Position numbers and translations under genes: made by a program. A DNA stretch of 64,000 bases from Vibrio chagasii (lineage in GTDB: Bacteria > Pseudomonadota > Gammaproteobacteria > Enterobacterales > Vibrionaceae): NCBI RefSeq assembly GCF_002954585.1, contig NZ_MSCI01000002.1, positions 846,089 through 910,088 on the forward strand, given 5' to 3'. Shown piece by piece: positions 1-8,630 of the stretch (position 1 is its first letter; the number at the start of each line of letters is the position of its first letter). The notes beneath the pieces are model-generated. The model saw nothing but the letters and a program-made list of their open reading frames with translations. It was not told the origin of the DNA and did no database searches.

Positions 1-12
1 AAGCAGACAATA

Positions 13-39
13 AAAAAGGAGCCATGAAGGCTCCTTTTT
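13..39. terminator. Bidirectional rho-independent terminator
   Basis: An 11-bp perfect stem (AAAAAGGAGCC / GGCTCCTTTTT) with a 5-nt loop has an A-run on one side and a T-run on the other. It can therefore stop transcription in both directions. It lies just past the stop codon of the minus-strand lipoprotein gene and would end that transcript. Confidence 0.85.
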
Positions 40-61
40 GTTATTTGATGTCGATGACAGA

Positions 62-508
62 TTAGTTTACCCAGTCACGAATTGTGTACGTTAGCGTGTG
101 TACATCGTTTTTAAGTACTAGAGTATCTTTTGTTAGGGTTACGTCGCTCCACTCACTTAGAGTAGCAGAAACTGATTGCTCGATTTCCATCGCTGAGCCG
201 TGACACATTTTCATAGTCATGCCCATTTGCTTAATGCGGAATTGACCATCTTTCAGCTCACCTTGGCCAAAGAAGTTATTACAACCAGCTACGCCGTTTG
301 CAGTCATCTTCTCACCGATTTCTAGACGAGGTGTCGCTTGGTGTTCGCTTTTCTCAATGTCCTTGCCATCAATTTGCGCAAGTTCCCAATTATGGTGCTG
401 TAGATCGGTTGGTGTTACTTGCATCGCGTTATCACCTGTTGTTGTGCATGCTGCTAGCATCATAGGTAAAGCGGCTACTGCTAGTAATTTTTTTGAACTA
501 AACTTCAT
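62..508 (-). CDS. META domain (HslJ-like) lipoprotein
   Basis: A small exported lipoprotein of 148 residues. The N-terminus is a lipoprotein signal peptide: basic MKFSSKK, a hydrophobic stretch, then the lipobox LAAC at about residues 18-21, so Cys21 would be lipidated. The mature part has the META-domain pattern: an NWELAQIDG strand, PRLEIGE, the GVAGCNNFFG loop, and a later MGMTMKMC segment. E. coli HslJ, linked to novobiocin tolerance, belongs to this family; the biochemical role is not established. I chose the ATG at 508 because it directly precedes the signal peptide and follows a TGGAG ribosome site. A longer reading adds five residues. Confidence 0.85.
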   Translation of the reverse strand: MKFSSKKLLAVAALPMMLAACTTTGDNAMQVTPTDLQHHNWELAQIDGKDIEKSEHQATPRLEIGEKMTANGVAGCNNFFGQGELKDGQFRIKQMGMTMKMCHGSAMEIEQSVSATLSEWSDVTLTKDTLVLKNDVHTLTYTIRDWVN

Positions 509-696
509 ATTATATGGCTCCAAAGGAAAAAACGAAGTTACCGAGAATCTGTAACTTGATGGGTTAAAAGTATAGTTTACAAAATACTATATGTGTCAGT
601 ATAAGGTCATAGTTTAGTATGGATTTCGTAGGCGTGGCGACAAATTAATCGCTTATTTTTGAGATAGTAAGCGTAATTTTGGATGTGTAAGGAGGC

Positions 697-960
697 GTGG
701 TGGAGCAGTTAGAGTTTTTCCAAGTTCCAAGCCCTTGCGTTGGGGTTTGCTCTAGCGATGACAAAGGTTATTGCAATGGGTGTATGAGAAAAAGAGATGA
801 ACGTTTTAATTGGATGTCGATGACTCCCGCAGAGCAATTACACGTCATCAAGCTGTGTCGTCAGCGTTACAGAAGAAAAATAATGAAGCAAAACAACTTG
901 GTTGGTCAGCCGGTAGAAGAAGAGGGAAGTACAAGTCCCCAAAGAGATCTTTTCGGCTAA
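697..960 (+). CDS. DUF1289 family small Cys-rich protein
   Basis: A small protein of about 87 residues with the DUF1289 core near its N-terminus: SPCVGVCSSD, then GYCNGCMRKRDE and a W-x-x-M-x-P segment. The four clustered cysteines (CxxxC and CxxC) suggest metal binding, probably zinc. The function of the family is unknown. The start is ambiguous: an AGGAGG site at 690-695 lies directly before two consecutive GTG codons at 697 and 700, and both are unusually close to it. The C-terminal tail is polar and poorly conserved in appearance. Confidence 0.8.
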   Translation: MVEQLEFFQVPSPCVGVCSSDDKGYCNGCMRKRDERFNWMSMTPAEQLHVIKLCRQRYRRKIMKQNNLVGQPVEEEGSTSPQRDLFG

Positions 961-1068
961 AGAGGAAGTATTAAGATTTTATTTAACTCCGTAGTAACTA
1001 TTACTTTACATAATGGTTGGGGTGTAATATTAAGATAGGTACCTTTGTACCAGAGGAGTGGTGTCGGT

Positions 1069-1236
1069 ATGAATAAAAAGGACGTAAAACTCAACAAGAA
1101 ACCAGTTAAAGCTTTGGATAGAAAGCGATTGGGGGCGAAAGATGACCCTGAGGAAAGCGCGCGTGACTGGCATACCATGTCAGAAGAAGAGCGCATGGAG
1201 ATACTGTCTCACCTTTCCGACATGCCTTTTCAATAA
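1069..1236 (+). CDS. Hypothetical small basic protein
   Basis: A 55-residue protein that I do not recognise. The N-terminal half is strongly basic (MNKKDVKLNKKPVKALDRKR) and the C-terminal half is acidic (SEEERMEILSHLSD), with no membrane segment or cysteine. I chose the ATG at 1069, downstream of GAGGAG; an upstream in-frame start at 1045 is possible. It lies about 110 bp after the DUF1289 gene on the same strand. A nucleic-acid or ribosome-associated role is conceivable from the charge pattern, but this is only a guess. Confidence 0.6.
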   Translation: MNKKDVKLNKKPVKALDRKRLGAKDDPEESARDWHTMSEEERMEILSHLSDMPFQ

Positions 1237-1276
1237 CATCACTGATTAATTAGAGTCTTTCTTTAACAGAACTTTC

Positions 1277-1579
1277 TTACACAAACATATGATTCGCTTT
1301 CGTCACACCACGATGATACGTGCAAAATGTATCATCGGCAGCGGTGGTTTTGCTGTGAATCTTTATGTTTGTGATGACCTCTACGGCACCAGCATCGTAA
1401 CAAGCCTGCTCAGCATTTTTGATGATATCGAGTAATTGATTGAGTTCGCCTTTCATGGTCGTTTCCATCGCACCGACTTGAAAGGGAATACCGGCTTCTT
1501 TCACGACTTCAATTGCTTTATCGACCACTTCGAAGTTGTTGCCTTCTTTAACGCGAGGGATCACTTGGAAGGCAACCAT
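1277..1579 (-). CDS. MTH1187/YqgV-type thiamine-binding protein
   Basis: A small soluble protein of about 100 residues from the MTH1187/YkoF-like superfamily (DUF77). The family core is visible: VAFQVIPRVKEGN at the start, then KAIEVVKEAGIPFQVGAMETTMKG and a late VITNIKIHSKT strand. Family members form ferredoxin-like folds and some bind thiamine; no enzymatic activity is assigned. I prefer the GTG-ATG region at 1579, because family proteins start close to the first strand. An in-frame TTG at 1624 would add 15 residues (MSKQKVSELKREKEV) that look codable, so the start is uncertain. Confidence 0.8.
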   Translation of the reverse strand: MVAFQVIPRVKEGNNFEVVDKAIEVVKEAGIPFQVGAMETTMKGELNQLLDIIKNAEQACYDAGAVEVITNIKIHSKTTAADDTFCTYHRGVTKANHMFV

Positions 1580-1702
1580 CACTTCTTTTTCTCTTTTTAA
1601 CTCAGACACTTTCTGCTTACTCAATGATTGGAAGTTGTTGAAGATGATAGGTTAATGCGGAGATTAATTCTACAGCAGCAAAGCTGGTGGTTTTTCTTGG
1701 TT

Positions 1703-1924
1703 TTATTTACTACCCCAATGATCGCTAACCCAGCCACCAATGTGCTCATCAAAATGGTTTCCACTGAATCTTTGGTTACGTTCAACTGAAGTATCACAGT
1801 CATCTTTGTTGTCGATTAGAGTTTGAATGTAGTTTGCCATCGGGTCATTAGAACGTTGACGATCTCGGCGAGTTGCCACTTCCTTAATCAGTTGTAATCG
1901 ATATGTAGAGCTAGCACGTTTCAT
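1703..1924 (-). CDS. Hypothetical 73-residue protein
   Basis: An unrecognised protein with a very clear start: AGGAGG followed eight bases later by ATG at 1924 (minus strand). The sequence is polar and charged (RLQLIKEVATRRDRQRS, then NKDDCDTSVERNQR) and ends in the Trp-containing GGWVSDHWGSK. It has no membrane segment. It lies upstream of, and in the same direction as, the thiamine-binding protein gene, with roughly 80-120 bp between them depending on that gene's start, so co-transcription is possible. The strong ribosome site is the main reason to call it real. Confidence 0.6.
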   Translation of the reverse strand: MKRASSTYRLQLIKEVATRRDRQRSNDPMANYIQTLIDNKDDCDTSVERNQRFSGNHFDEHIGGWVSDHWGSK

Positions 1925-2114
1925 TTCAATGACCTCCTGGTTTTAGACACTAATAGAAAAATCTAGTTGCCAGATATAGGGGCGTCAACGTGATCAGAAA
2001 GTATTTTTTTTGAGCAACCAAGAATCAATACCTTGCCTTCGTAATTCACAAAAATGTCATCTAGTGAATAGCATTAGTGTCATATTTAGCATCTGATAGT
2101 CGGTGGTTGAAGCG

Positions 2115-2140
2115 AAAAAAAGCCCAGAAAACTCTGGGCT
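2115..2140 (-). terminator. Terminator of the DEAD-box helicase gene
   Basis: An 8-bp stem AGCCCAGA / TCTGGGCT with a 4-nt loop. On the minus strand it is followed by a U-run (plus-strand A-run at 2115-2120). It lies about 70 bp beyond the helicase stop codon. Confidence 0.85.
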
Positions 2141-2211
2141 GAATTTAATCAAAATGATTGTCGTTGAGTTTGGGAATTAACAGGGACAAACGCTGAATCT
2201 TTAGTCTCGCT

Positions 2212-3495
2212 CTACTTTGCTCTCGTTGGCTTGGTGCTGTTGGATTTTGAGCTGAGGGATCTCGAGCTATTCGGTTTGCTCTTAAACTGTTTTACGCTCT
2301 TCTTTTTAGCCGTTCTGCGGTTTGCCATTTTGTCTTTTGGTGGGCGCTTACGAGTCGTTGTTTCTGATGCTGGTTTGTCGGTGACTGGGAAGCCTTCCAA
2401 TGACTGCAGCGGCAGTGCTTTGTTGGTTAAAGTGCGAATGGCAGTAAGGTAGTCAGTTTCACTGTGGCTAACCAACGAGATTGCACAACCAGTACTTCCT
2501 GCTCTTGCCGTTCTTCCAACACGGTGTACATAAGTTGCTGAATGAGGTGGTAACTCAAAGTTAATCACAATAGGTAGCTGATCAATATGGATGCCACGAG
2601 CCATCACATCGGTCGCGATAAGAACACGGGTATCACCATTTTTAAAGCTATCTAACGCTTGTGCTCGTTCTTCTTGGCTCTTGTTGCCATGTAATGCGCT
2701 CACGCTGATTTTGGCTTTGTTTAATCGCTTAGTGAGTGCGTCTGCGTTGTCTTTCGCGCCAATAAACACTAGTACTTGTGGCCACGGGTTCTGATTGAGC
2801 AGGGCAATCAATGCTTGAGCTTTACTGCCTTTGTTTACCTGATACAGTGTCTCTTCAATAGTTTCTACAACGCTGTTTTCTTTATGAGTTGTAATCTTCT
2901 CTGGGTTCGATAAAAGCGTTTCTGCTTGGCTCACTAACTCAGGTGGAAGCGTTGCAGAGAATAACAGTGATTGGCGCTCAGTTGGCAGAGCTGCGGTGAT
3001 CGCTTGAATATCTGGCCAAAAGCCCATGTCGATCAATCGATCGGCTTCATCTAAAACTAATGATGTGCATTGAGCTAACTCTAATTCACCACTCTTGATG
3101 AGTGCAAGCAGGCGCCCTGGCGTAGCGATGGCGAGCTGAGGTGCGGTTGACAGTTGCTGCTGTTGCTCATTTGCATTGGCACCGCCCGTGAGCGTTACCG
3201 TTTTGATACTCAGGGCAGTTGCAGTCGGTTGTAAAGACTCAGTCACTTGAGACGCTAGCTCGCGTGTTGGAACGATGACAAGCGCTTGCAGTTTATTCGA
3301 ACCTTGGTCGATGTTATTGAGCAAAGGTAACCCAAATGCCAATGTTTTCCCGCTACCTGTTTGAGCCAATGCAAGCACATCTCTTCCTGAAACAATCGTA
3401 GGAATGACCGCTTGTTGGATCTCAGTCGGCTTATTGAATTGAGACGGGAGAGCAGCAACGGTTTTTGTGTTTAGGGTTAGGTTAGCAAATGACAT
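2212..3495 (-). CDS. DEAD-box ATP-dependent RNA helicase (RhlE/SrmB-like)
   Basis: A cytoplasmic RNA helicase of about 427 residues that unwinds RNA duplexes using ATP. All hallmark motifs are visible: the Q motif (FNKPTEIQQ), motif I AQTGSGKT, PTRELA, TPGRL, DEAD in VLDEADRLIDMGF, SAT, and in the second RecA domain VLIATDVMARGIH and HRVGRTARAG. A long Lys/Arg/Ser-rich tail from about residue 365 probably binds RNA, as in RhlE-type proteins, which act in ribosome assembly or mRNA decay. The ATG at 3495 begins MSFANLTLN, typical of the family; a TTG at 3513 is in frame but less likely. Which paralogue this is cannot be settled without a tree. Confidence 0.92.
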   Translation of the reverse strand: MSFANLTLNTKTVAALPSQFNKPTEIQQAVIPTIVSGRDVLALAQTGSGKTLAFGLPLLNNIDQGSNKLQALVIVPTRELASQVTESLQPTATALSIKTVTLTGGANANEQQQQLSTAPQLAIATPGRLLALIKSGELELAQCTSLVLDEADRLIDMGFWPDIQAITAALPTERQSLLFSATLPPELVSQAETLLSNPEKITTHKENSVVETIEETLYQVNKGSKAQALIALLNQNPWPQVLVFIGAKDNADALTKRLNKAKISVSALHGNKSQEERAQALDSFKNGDTRVLIATDVMARGIHIDQLPIVINFELPPHSATYVHRVGRTARAGSTGCAISLVSHSETDYLTAIRTLTNKALPLQSLEGFPVTDKPASETTTRKRPPKDKMANRRTAKKKSVKQFKSKPNSSRSLSSKSNSTKPTRAK

Positions 3496-3704
3496 AAATG
3501 AACCAAGTATCAAAAGGGAGGTGGAGTCTAACAGGGCTACAAATGTTAGAGAATCAGTTTTGTTTGCTTCACGATAAACGTATTTATTATATGCGCCAAT
3601 TTTGTAAGTTAGACATACGAGTTAATTAAGCGTTTATCATATTGTAATGGTATCAATTGGACGTACAATGTCTGCCCTAAAAACCTTCACTGTATGAGAA
3701 CAAA

Positions 3705-4331
3705 ATGAGTTGGGATAGTATCTGGCTGTTCATTGTTATTGTCTTTTTTATTGCAATTATTCCAGGACCCAATGCATTGCTTGTGTTAAGCACAGCATTG
3801 ACTCAAAGGAAGCTGTTCGCATTTGTGAATGTGTTAGGCGTATCATGTGGTTTCTTTTTCCACGCCTTTATTTCTGCGAATGGTATCAGCCTATTACTGT
3901 CGAAAAAGCCAATGGCATTTGAGGGACTGAAGTGGGCGGGTGTTTTGTATTTGCTCTGGTTAGGCTACAACCACTTTCGGGCGGCATTACGTGCTCAAGA
4001 GGGCGTGCTTTCTGTTGTAAGTGCATCTGGGAGCAAACTCTATAGCCAGTTTTTTAAAGGGCTACTTACCAATTTACTTAACCCGAAGATCGTCCTGTTT
4101 TATCTATCGATTTTCCCTCAATTTGTTACTACAGATGCGATTGTGTCCGACAGCCTGATTCTTGGCGGGATTCAGGCGATGGTCGTTTCAATGTGGTTCT
4201 TGGTTGTGATTTTAATGGCAGATACCTTTAAACGCTTATTGGTTCAAAAGCGTACCTCGCAAATGATGAATATTGTATGTGGCGTGCTATTTGTCGGTTT
4301 CAGTATTCAGTTAGCCCTGTTTCAACTTTAG
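3705..4331 (+). CDS. LysE/RhtB family amino-acid exporter
   Basis: An inner-membrane exporter of 208 residues, the usual length for LysE/RhtB proteins, which export amino acids or homoserine lactones. The family signature IPGPNALLVL lies in the first membrane segment (residues ~18-29). About six hydrophobic segments follow, and the NLLNPKIVLFYLSIFPQFV motif is near residues 123-142. A close relative lies at 13351-13980, but substrate cannot be read from sequence. It stands alone between convergent and divergent neighbours. Confidence 0.92.
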   Translation: MSWDSIWLFIVIVFFIAIIPGPNALLVLSTALTQRKLFAFVNVLGVSCGFFFHAFISANGISLLLSKKPMAFEGLKWAGVLYLLWLGYNHFRAALRAQEGVLSVVSASGSKLYSQFFKGLLTNLLNPKIVLFYLSIFPQFVTTDAIVSDSLILGGIQAMVVSMWFLVVILMADTFKRLLVQKRTSQMMNIVCGVLFVGFSIQLALFQL

Positions 4332-4607
4332 GTTTAATTACCGTTGTGAGGTATTGAGGCTAAGACGATACGACTCACATCTCACTTTTTAGTGAATCAT
4401 GTTGAATCCAGCTATCTCTGTATAAATGCTTAAAGCAATAGCTAGCAGAGTCGATATAATAATTAGTCATTAATTTGATGAATATCTGAGTTGAATTACA
4501 AACTGGGGCTAAAGGCTGTTCGGCTGTTCGACAATCAAGAATAGTTCCGAATAGTGGAATGAACGACCAGATTGCTACTGCGAATAAACAGAGACAGGGA
4601 GTCACAG

Positions 4608-4964
4608 ATGAGTGAAAAGTCATTCATTCAAAAGCGCAAATATTACCGTTTGAAGTACCCACACAAGGCACGTCCGGTGATGCGAATTAAGGATGAGCTT
4701 TTTCACGTCAGTGAGGTTTCTGAAAAGGGTGTTCGCCTTATGATGCGTAACATCATCCCAGTATATCGTGGCTTCTCAATGGCTGGCACTTTGAGGCTAC
4801 ATGGCAACAATAGTGTTGCTATTAGCGGTGCTGTGTTACGTCAAGAAGGCGATGAAGTGGTTGTTCAGTTATCACAAGGACCAAGCTTTAAGGACATGGT
4901 GTCTGAGCAAAGGCACATCAGGAAGAAATACCCAGTCTTTTTCGCGAGCCTGAGGGTTGCATAA
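4608..4964 (+). CDS. PilZ domain protein
   Basis: A single-domain PilZ protein of 118 residues, probably a cyclic-di-GMP receptor or a degenerate relative. The N-terminal arginine cluster (KRKYYRLKYP) resembles the RxxxR ligand-binding motif. The expected (D/N)xSxxG is present only as EVSEKGVRL, with Glu replacing Asp/Asn. That substitution may weaken ligand binding. The ATG at 4608 has a GGGAG site upstream; an in-frame start at 4572 would add 12 residues. There is no fused output domain, so a partner protein would be needed. Confidence 0.8.
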   Translation: MSEKSFIQKRKYYRLKYPHKARPVMRIKDELFHVSEVSEKGVRLMMRNIIPVYRGFSMAGTLRLHGNNSVAISGAVLRQEGDEVVVQLSQGPSFKDMVSEQRHIRKKYPVFFASLRVA

Positions 4965-5015
4965 CGGCCTCTAGAGCTAGGTGGCTAGATAAATCGTAAA
5001 TCATAGGCAAACAAT

Positions 5016-5050
5016 AAAAAGCCCAGCACTTTCGCAAGTGCTGGGCTTTG
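5016..5050. terminator. Bidirectional terminator between PilZ and carboxypeptidase genes
   Basis: A perfect 15-bp stem with a TCGC tetraloop (AAAGCCCAGCACTT / AAGTGCTGGGCTTT) has A- and T-rich flanks. It lies between convergent genes and can serve both. Confidence 0.9.
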
Positions 5051-5094
5051 TTCTATCTATAGTCCTGGTTTTGATAGCCAAGACACTCGTTGCT

Positions 5095-6219
5095 TTATAG
5101 CTCGTCTACTGTCGCCCAAACCGCCGCTAGCATGTCGTGACCAAACGCAACACTACGCTCTGGCGACCAACCGTAAAGTTCGTCAGCGTGGCTGATGTGA
5201 TCTTTAAATGGCATCTCTACTGTGTACGCTAAACACTTAAACTGCTCACCGATCCAGTTGGTACCAACCGTCATATTAGCTTTGCCCGGCTCATCTTTAT
5301 CGTAACCAAACTCGTCTTGGAACTCTGGCGTAATCGTGAGTAGTGCTTGCTTGAAGTGGTTCTCTAGCTTCGCGATACGCTCATCGTAAGAAGGTGTACC
5401 TTCGCTACCTGCCACAAAGTTATATGGAATCGCTTCGTCGCCATGAATGTCTAAACACATATCAACGCCAGTTTCTAACATGCGTTCACGCACAAGGAAT
5501 ACCTCTGGGCTACGTTCCATAGACGGTGATTGCCATTCGCGGTTCAGGTTCACGCCAATTGCGTTGGTACGTAGGTGACCACGGATACTGCCATCTGGGT
5601 TCATGTTCGGAACAACGCGGAATACTACGCTGTCGAGAAGAGAGCGACCTACTGTGTCTGTTTCGTCAAGTAGGCGCTGAAGCAGGCCTTCAATCAACCA
5701 TTCAGCCATTGTCTCGCCAGGGTGTTGACGACCAATAACCCAAATATTTTTCTTCTCTTCACTAGGCTCACCAATGGTTAGCAAAGTGATGTCGTTGTTG
5801 TCTAGCGTGTGGCCTAGTGTTTCAAGCTTACACGCAGGGTGAGTTTGTGCACTGTGCAGAAGATCTTGGTGACGATCGTATGAGTATGGCGCAAAGTACG
5901 CGAAGTACATTGAGTCGTGCTCAGGAATGATGTCAAAGCTCAGCGTGTCACCATCGAACTGAGATGGGATACGGAACCACTCTTCGCGGTCATACGATGC
6001 AACTACATCGTAATCCTTCCAGCCCTCAGGGTAAGCAGACGTTGCCAATTGACCGATTTCAAAATGGTGAGCTTGTTGCGCTTCACTTTCTAAACGGAAA
6101 TGGAACCACTGAGAGATTTCAGTTTGGTTGTCTGCAGGGATAGTCAGTTGAATGTTTTGTGGTGAATCTGCTGAAACGACGTGAATGTTGCCGCTTTCGA
6201 AATTGCTGAAAATTTTCAT
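5095..6219 (-). CDS. M14-type cytosolic carboxypeptidase
   Basis: A zinc carboxypeptidase of about 374 residues resembling the bacterial branch of the cytosolic (Nna1/AGBL) M14 peptidases. It has the N-terminal beta-sandwich domain typical of that branch (residues ~1-120, including EWFRIPS). The catalytic domain contains the zinc motif HPGET (His166, Glu169), the substrate-binding NMNPDG and NLNREW segments, and a third zinc ligand in DIHGDE. The catalytic Glu probably lies in YTVEMPF. No signal peptide is seen. The ATG at 6219 gives the family-like start MKIFSNFESGN; the 14 upstream residues look untranslated. Confidence 0.88.
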   Translation of the reverse strand: MKIFSNFESGNIHVVSADSPQNIQLTIPADNQTEISQWFHFRLESEAQQAHHFEIGQLATSAYPEGWKDYDVVASYDREEWFRIPSQFDGDTLSFDIIPEHDSMYFAYFAPYSYDRHQDLLHSAQTHPACKLETLGHTLDNNDITLLTIGEPSEEKKNIWVIGRQHPGETMAEWLIEGLLQRLLDETDTVGRSLLDSVVFRVVPNMNPDGSIRGHLRTNAIGVNLNREWQSPSMERSPEVFLVRERMLETGVDMCLDIHGDEAIPYNFVAGSEGTPSYDERIAKLENHFKQALLTITPEFQDEFGYDKDEPGKANMTVGTNWIGEQFKCLAYTVEMPFKDHISHADELYGWSPERSVAFGHDMLAAVWATVDEL

Positions 6220-6353
6220 TGTAGTTGTTATCTCGTAGTTGAGTTGTCGTAAGACTAGCACACTTTTTTTCGAGCAAACTACTAACTAAATCGTAATGAG
6301 ATGTTATTTCAACTATCTATTTCCGAGCTCTCTTTTTTAACGGCACTTTATGC

Positions 6354-6629
6354 TTATCGACGCTGGCAAGTTGTGCAGCCTCGGCAAGCCGAACGCGTAT
6401 AACGATCTAACTTACTGCGTTGCACCTTGCAGTAGGCATTTTTCAGGGCTCTTCTCCCAGAAAACCAATCGTCAGGTTTCGACAGAATCAGATAGCCATT
6501 AAAGCGTTTCACAAGCTCGACTCTATTTTGGTCGATGAACTTGCTATCAAACCCAATTTCAAAGTAATCGAGCGCCTGTTCAATAGAGGTAAAGCTCGCC
6601 ATTTTTTGCTGGAATTCTGTTTGGCTCAT
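6354..6629 (-). CDS. NifW-like (nitrogenase-stabilizing family) protein
   Basis: A 91-residue protein whose layout matches the NifW family: a Phe-rich N-terminal part (TSIEQALDYFEIGFDSKFI), then VELVKRFNGYLIL, then an ALKNAYCKVQRSKLD helix. In diazotrophs NifW protects nitrogenase, but many vibrios without nif genes carry a relative, so the role here is unknown. The C-terminal SACRGCTTCQRR adds three cysteines that could bind metal. No nif genes are nearby. The start at 6629 (MSQTEF) is the only good Met. Confidence 0.65.
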   Translation of the reverse strand: MSQTEFQQKMASFTSIEQALDYFEIGFDSKFIDQNRVELVKRFNGYLILSKPDDWFSGRRALKNAYCKVQRSKLDRYTRSACRGCTTCQRR

Positions 6630-6800
6630 GGAAAGTTAGTTTTTGAATTGGTGAGCATTAATTGTATCGAATTTATGGCCCGACTTTATTGATCTTACTT
6701 GTGGCGTACTTGGATTTAAATTATGTTTTTTGGTATGTAGTGATCTTTTTAAATCCACAAGTCTTATAAAGTTCTGTTGCAATTGAGACAGGAAAAGCCC

Positions 6801-7013
6801 ATGAACCGTATCAACCCCAAGAAACTATTTCGTAGTAAGTGGACGGCTGTTAGCCCGGTGAAAAAGGAAAAGCACTTCATGGTTACGGAGGTAGAGTTTG
6901 ACGAAGGAGAAGTGGTGCGCTGTTTGATCGAAGCGGTGATGACGAAACGGGAAGAAGCGATAAATTGGCGCGACCTCACCGACAATCAAGCGTGGCTCCC
7001 TGGTTGGAAGTAG
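6801..7013 (+). CDS. TIGR02450 family Trp-rich protein
   Basis: A small conserved protein of 70 residues with the family look: MNRINPKKLFRSKWTAV at the start, KEKHFMVTEVEFDE in the middle, and the Trp-containing end INWRDLTDNQAWLPGWK. The function of the family is unknown. The ATG at 6801 has an AGGAAA ribosome site nine bases upstream; a further start at 6777 is in frame but would add residues not seen in relatives. It is a single gene between two oppositely oriented neighbours. Confidence 0.85.
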   Translation: MNRINPKKLFRSKWTAVSPVKKEKHFMVTEVEFDEGEVVRCLIEAVMTKREEAINWRDLTDNQAWLPGWK

Positions 7014-7066
7014 CAAGGAACCCAGCTTCGATTGAACTGCCTAGCTGGAAGCTGCGACGATATATA

Positions 7067-7804
7067 TTAGTGGTTACTTGAAGCTCGCTGTTGCCAGTAT
7101 TTGAGCCCTTCAAGCACGCCTGCTGCATGGGTCGCCTTACTGGTATACACGTTATCTCTGCCCGATAGGTGAGCTACTTCAGGGTAGTGGTTCGCCACTA
7201 ATATGGAGTTCACCCCTTCGATCGTTAGCATTGATGTATCGTTCGCTGAGTCACCGGCAACACACACCTGTTCAATGCTTAAGTCATGTTGCTTCAGCAG
7301 GTGATGGATTGCTGTTGCTTTGTTGACGCCTTTTGGTGTGATATCCAGATACCAGTCGTGTGAATAGGTGAGGTGGACATCTAAGCCATGTGATTCTAAT
7401 TGTGATTCAATTAATGCATGCTGAGGTTCAGACAGCTTACCTTCAAAGGTCATCTTATGGGGACCTTGGTGGCTTTCCAAGCGTTCACCCATAAAGCTGA
7501 GTGGTGCTAACGCCGATTCTACCTTTGACTTATTCCATGATGCCTCGAGTTTCTCATGCCAGATATGGTCAGGCTTTTGGATATGGTTGTGGTGAATTCT
7601 TGTGCCAACATCACTGATGATGCTGTGTGGTTCTGGGTAGTTATCTGATGCCAAGCCAACTTGAATGGAAGGGAGCGTTCTACCGGTCGCGATGACAAAG
7701 CGGATATCGGGTTGCTCTGTAAGGTAATTGAAAAGTTGATTAACCCCATGAGAAGGGCCGCCATCGAGTGTACCGTCAAAGTCACAAACCAACATTTTTA
7801 TCAT
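7067..7804 (-). CDS. HAD-IIB hydrolase, sucrose-phosphatase-like
   Basis: A Mg-dependent phosphatase of 245 residues in the Cof-type HAD-IIB group, close in layout to sucrose-6-phosphate phosphatases. Motif I is VCDFDGTLDG (Asp8 nucleophile, Asp10 acid/base). Motif II is IATGR at about residues 38-42, the motif III lysine lies in TPKGVNKATA, and motif IV is VAGDSANDTSM. The substrate is probably a sugar phosphate, but this cannot be fixed. The start at 7804 has an AGGAATT site. It is not linked to a sucrose-phosphate synthase in the window. Confidence 0.85.
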   Translation of the reverse strand: MIKMLVCDFDGTLDGGPSHGVNQLFNYLTEQPDIRFVIATGRTLPSIQVGLASDNYPEPHSIISDVGTRIHHNHIQKPDHIWHEKLEASWNKSKVESALAPLSFMGERLESHQGPHKMTFEGKLSEPQHALIESQLESHGLDVHLTYSHDWYLDITPKGVNKATAIHHLLKQHDLSIEQVCVAGDSANDTSMLTIEGVNSILVANHYPEVAHLSGRDNVYTSKATHAAGVLEGLKYWQQRASSNH

Positions 7805-8050
7805 TCGAATTCCTTGTCACTCTCATTAATTGTGATGGAAACACTCTCCATCATTTATACAAAGAATGGCTCAGCAATAACAACATCTCAAGTTGTCTTT
7901 GCGGATCGATAAGTGAGATTCGATAGTTTGTAGCAGGTATCACACTTGCTGCTATGTCATGGAAACTAAAGATAAATCTATTAATTATTAGGTGTGGATT
8001 ATGATTGCATTTAGTTGAAATTATGACGGAATGGGGTTGTGTTGTTATAC

Positions 8051-8091
8051 AAAAAAGCCAGCAACCTGGTAGGGTGCTGGCTTTAGTTTTT
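8051..8091. terminator. Bidirectional terminator near the NTF2-like gene
   Basis: A 10-bp stem AAAGCCAGCA / TGCTGGCTTT with an A-run before and a T-rich tail after. It lies just beyond the stop of the minus-strand NTF2-like gene. Confidence 0.85.
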
Positions 8092-8114
8092 GCTACTGTT
8101 TGAGCCACTCGTTT

Positions 8115-8489
8115 CTAGCGTTCGCCTTGAACTTCAAAGTCATCACTGACAAGACGAGCTTTACCATCTTCTTGTACTGCCCAGTGTTCATGATGAACTA
8201 CACCAAATGCTTTATTCATCGTCCAGCTTGCCGTAAGAACGTAGCCGCCTTCTGGGTGTTCTTCCCATTTAACATCTGTGTAATCAACATCTTTGAAACC
8301 TTGGTCCATGATCCCTTGCCAGAATGCTTGAATTGCTTCACGACCTTCAAAAGTGCCAAATGGGCGCGCTTCCATTACACAGTTTTCTACATACTGATCT
8401 GCACAACCTTTCGCATCTTGGTTGTTGAATGCTTTTTGCCATGCGTTGATACCTTGCTTACATGCTTCTAATACTTGATTATTTGTCAT
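8115..8489 (-). CDS. SnoaL/NTF2-like domain protein
   Basis: A 124-residue single-domain protein of the NTF2-like superfamily, with the typical NAWQKAFNNQDAKGCADQY helix, a FEGREAIQAFWQ segment, and late beta strands. Members include small isomerases, dehydratases and ligand-binding proteins; the specific activity is not predictable. A good site (GGAGAAAACA) precedes the ATG at 8489. It is divergently transcribed from a LysR regulator, separated by 141 bp, which suggests that this gene is the regulator's target. Confidence 0.82.
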   Translation of the reverse strand: MTNNQVLEACKQGINAWQKAFNNQDAKGCADQYVENCVMEARPFGTFEGREAIQAFWQGIMDQGFKDVDYTDVKWEEHPEGGYVLTASWTMNKAFGVVHHEHWAVQEDGKARLVSDDFEVQGER

Positions 8490-8630
8490 TGTTTTCTCCG
8501 TTACAGTCTTCTTCTAAACACTGTGTTTTTGATTGGGTAACCTTGATAAGTTGAATGTAGTTTATCCTTGGTAATTAACTTGAAAAACAGAGATAATAGA
8601 AAATACTGTTTTTAAAAAGAGAACAATAAG

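Noticed and set aside
4375..4623. Minus-strand frame of 82 codons overlapping the PilZ gene start
   Set aside because: Cys/Leu-rich composition without a ribosome site, and it overlaps a well-supported gene.
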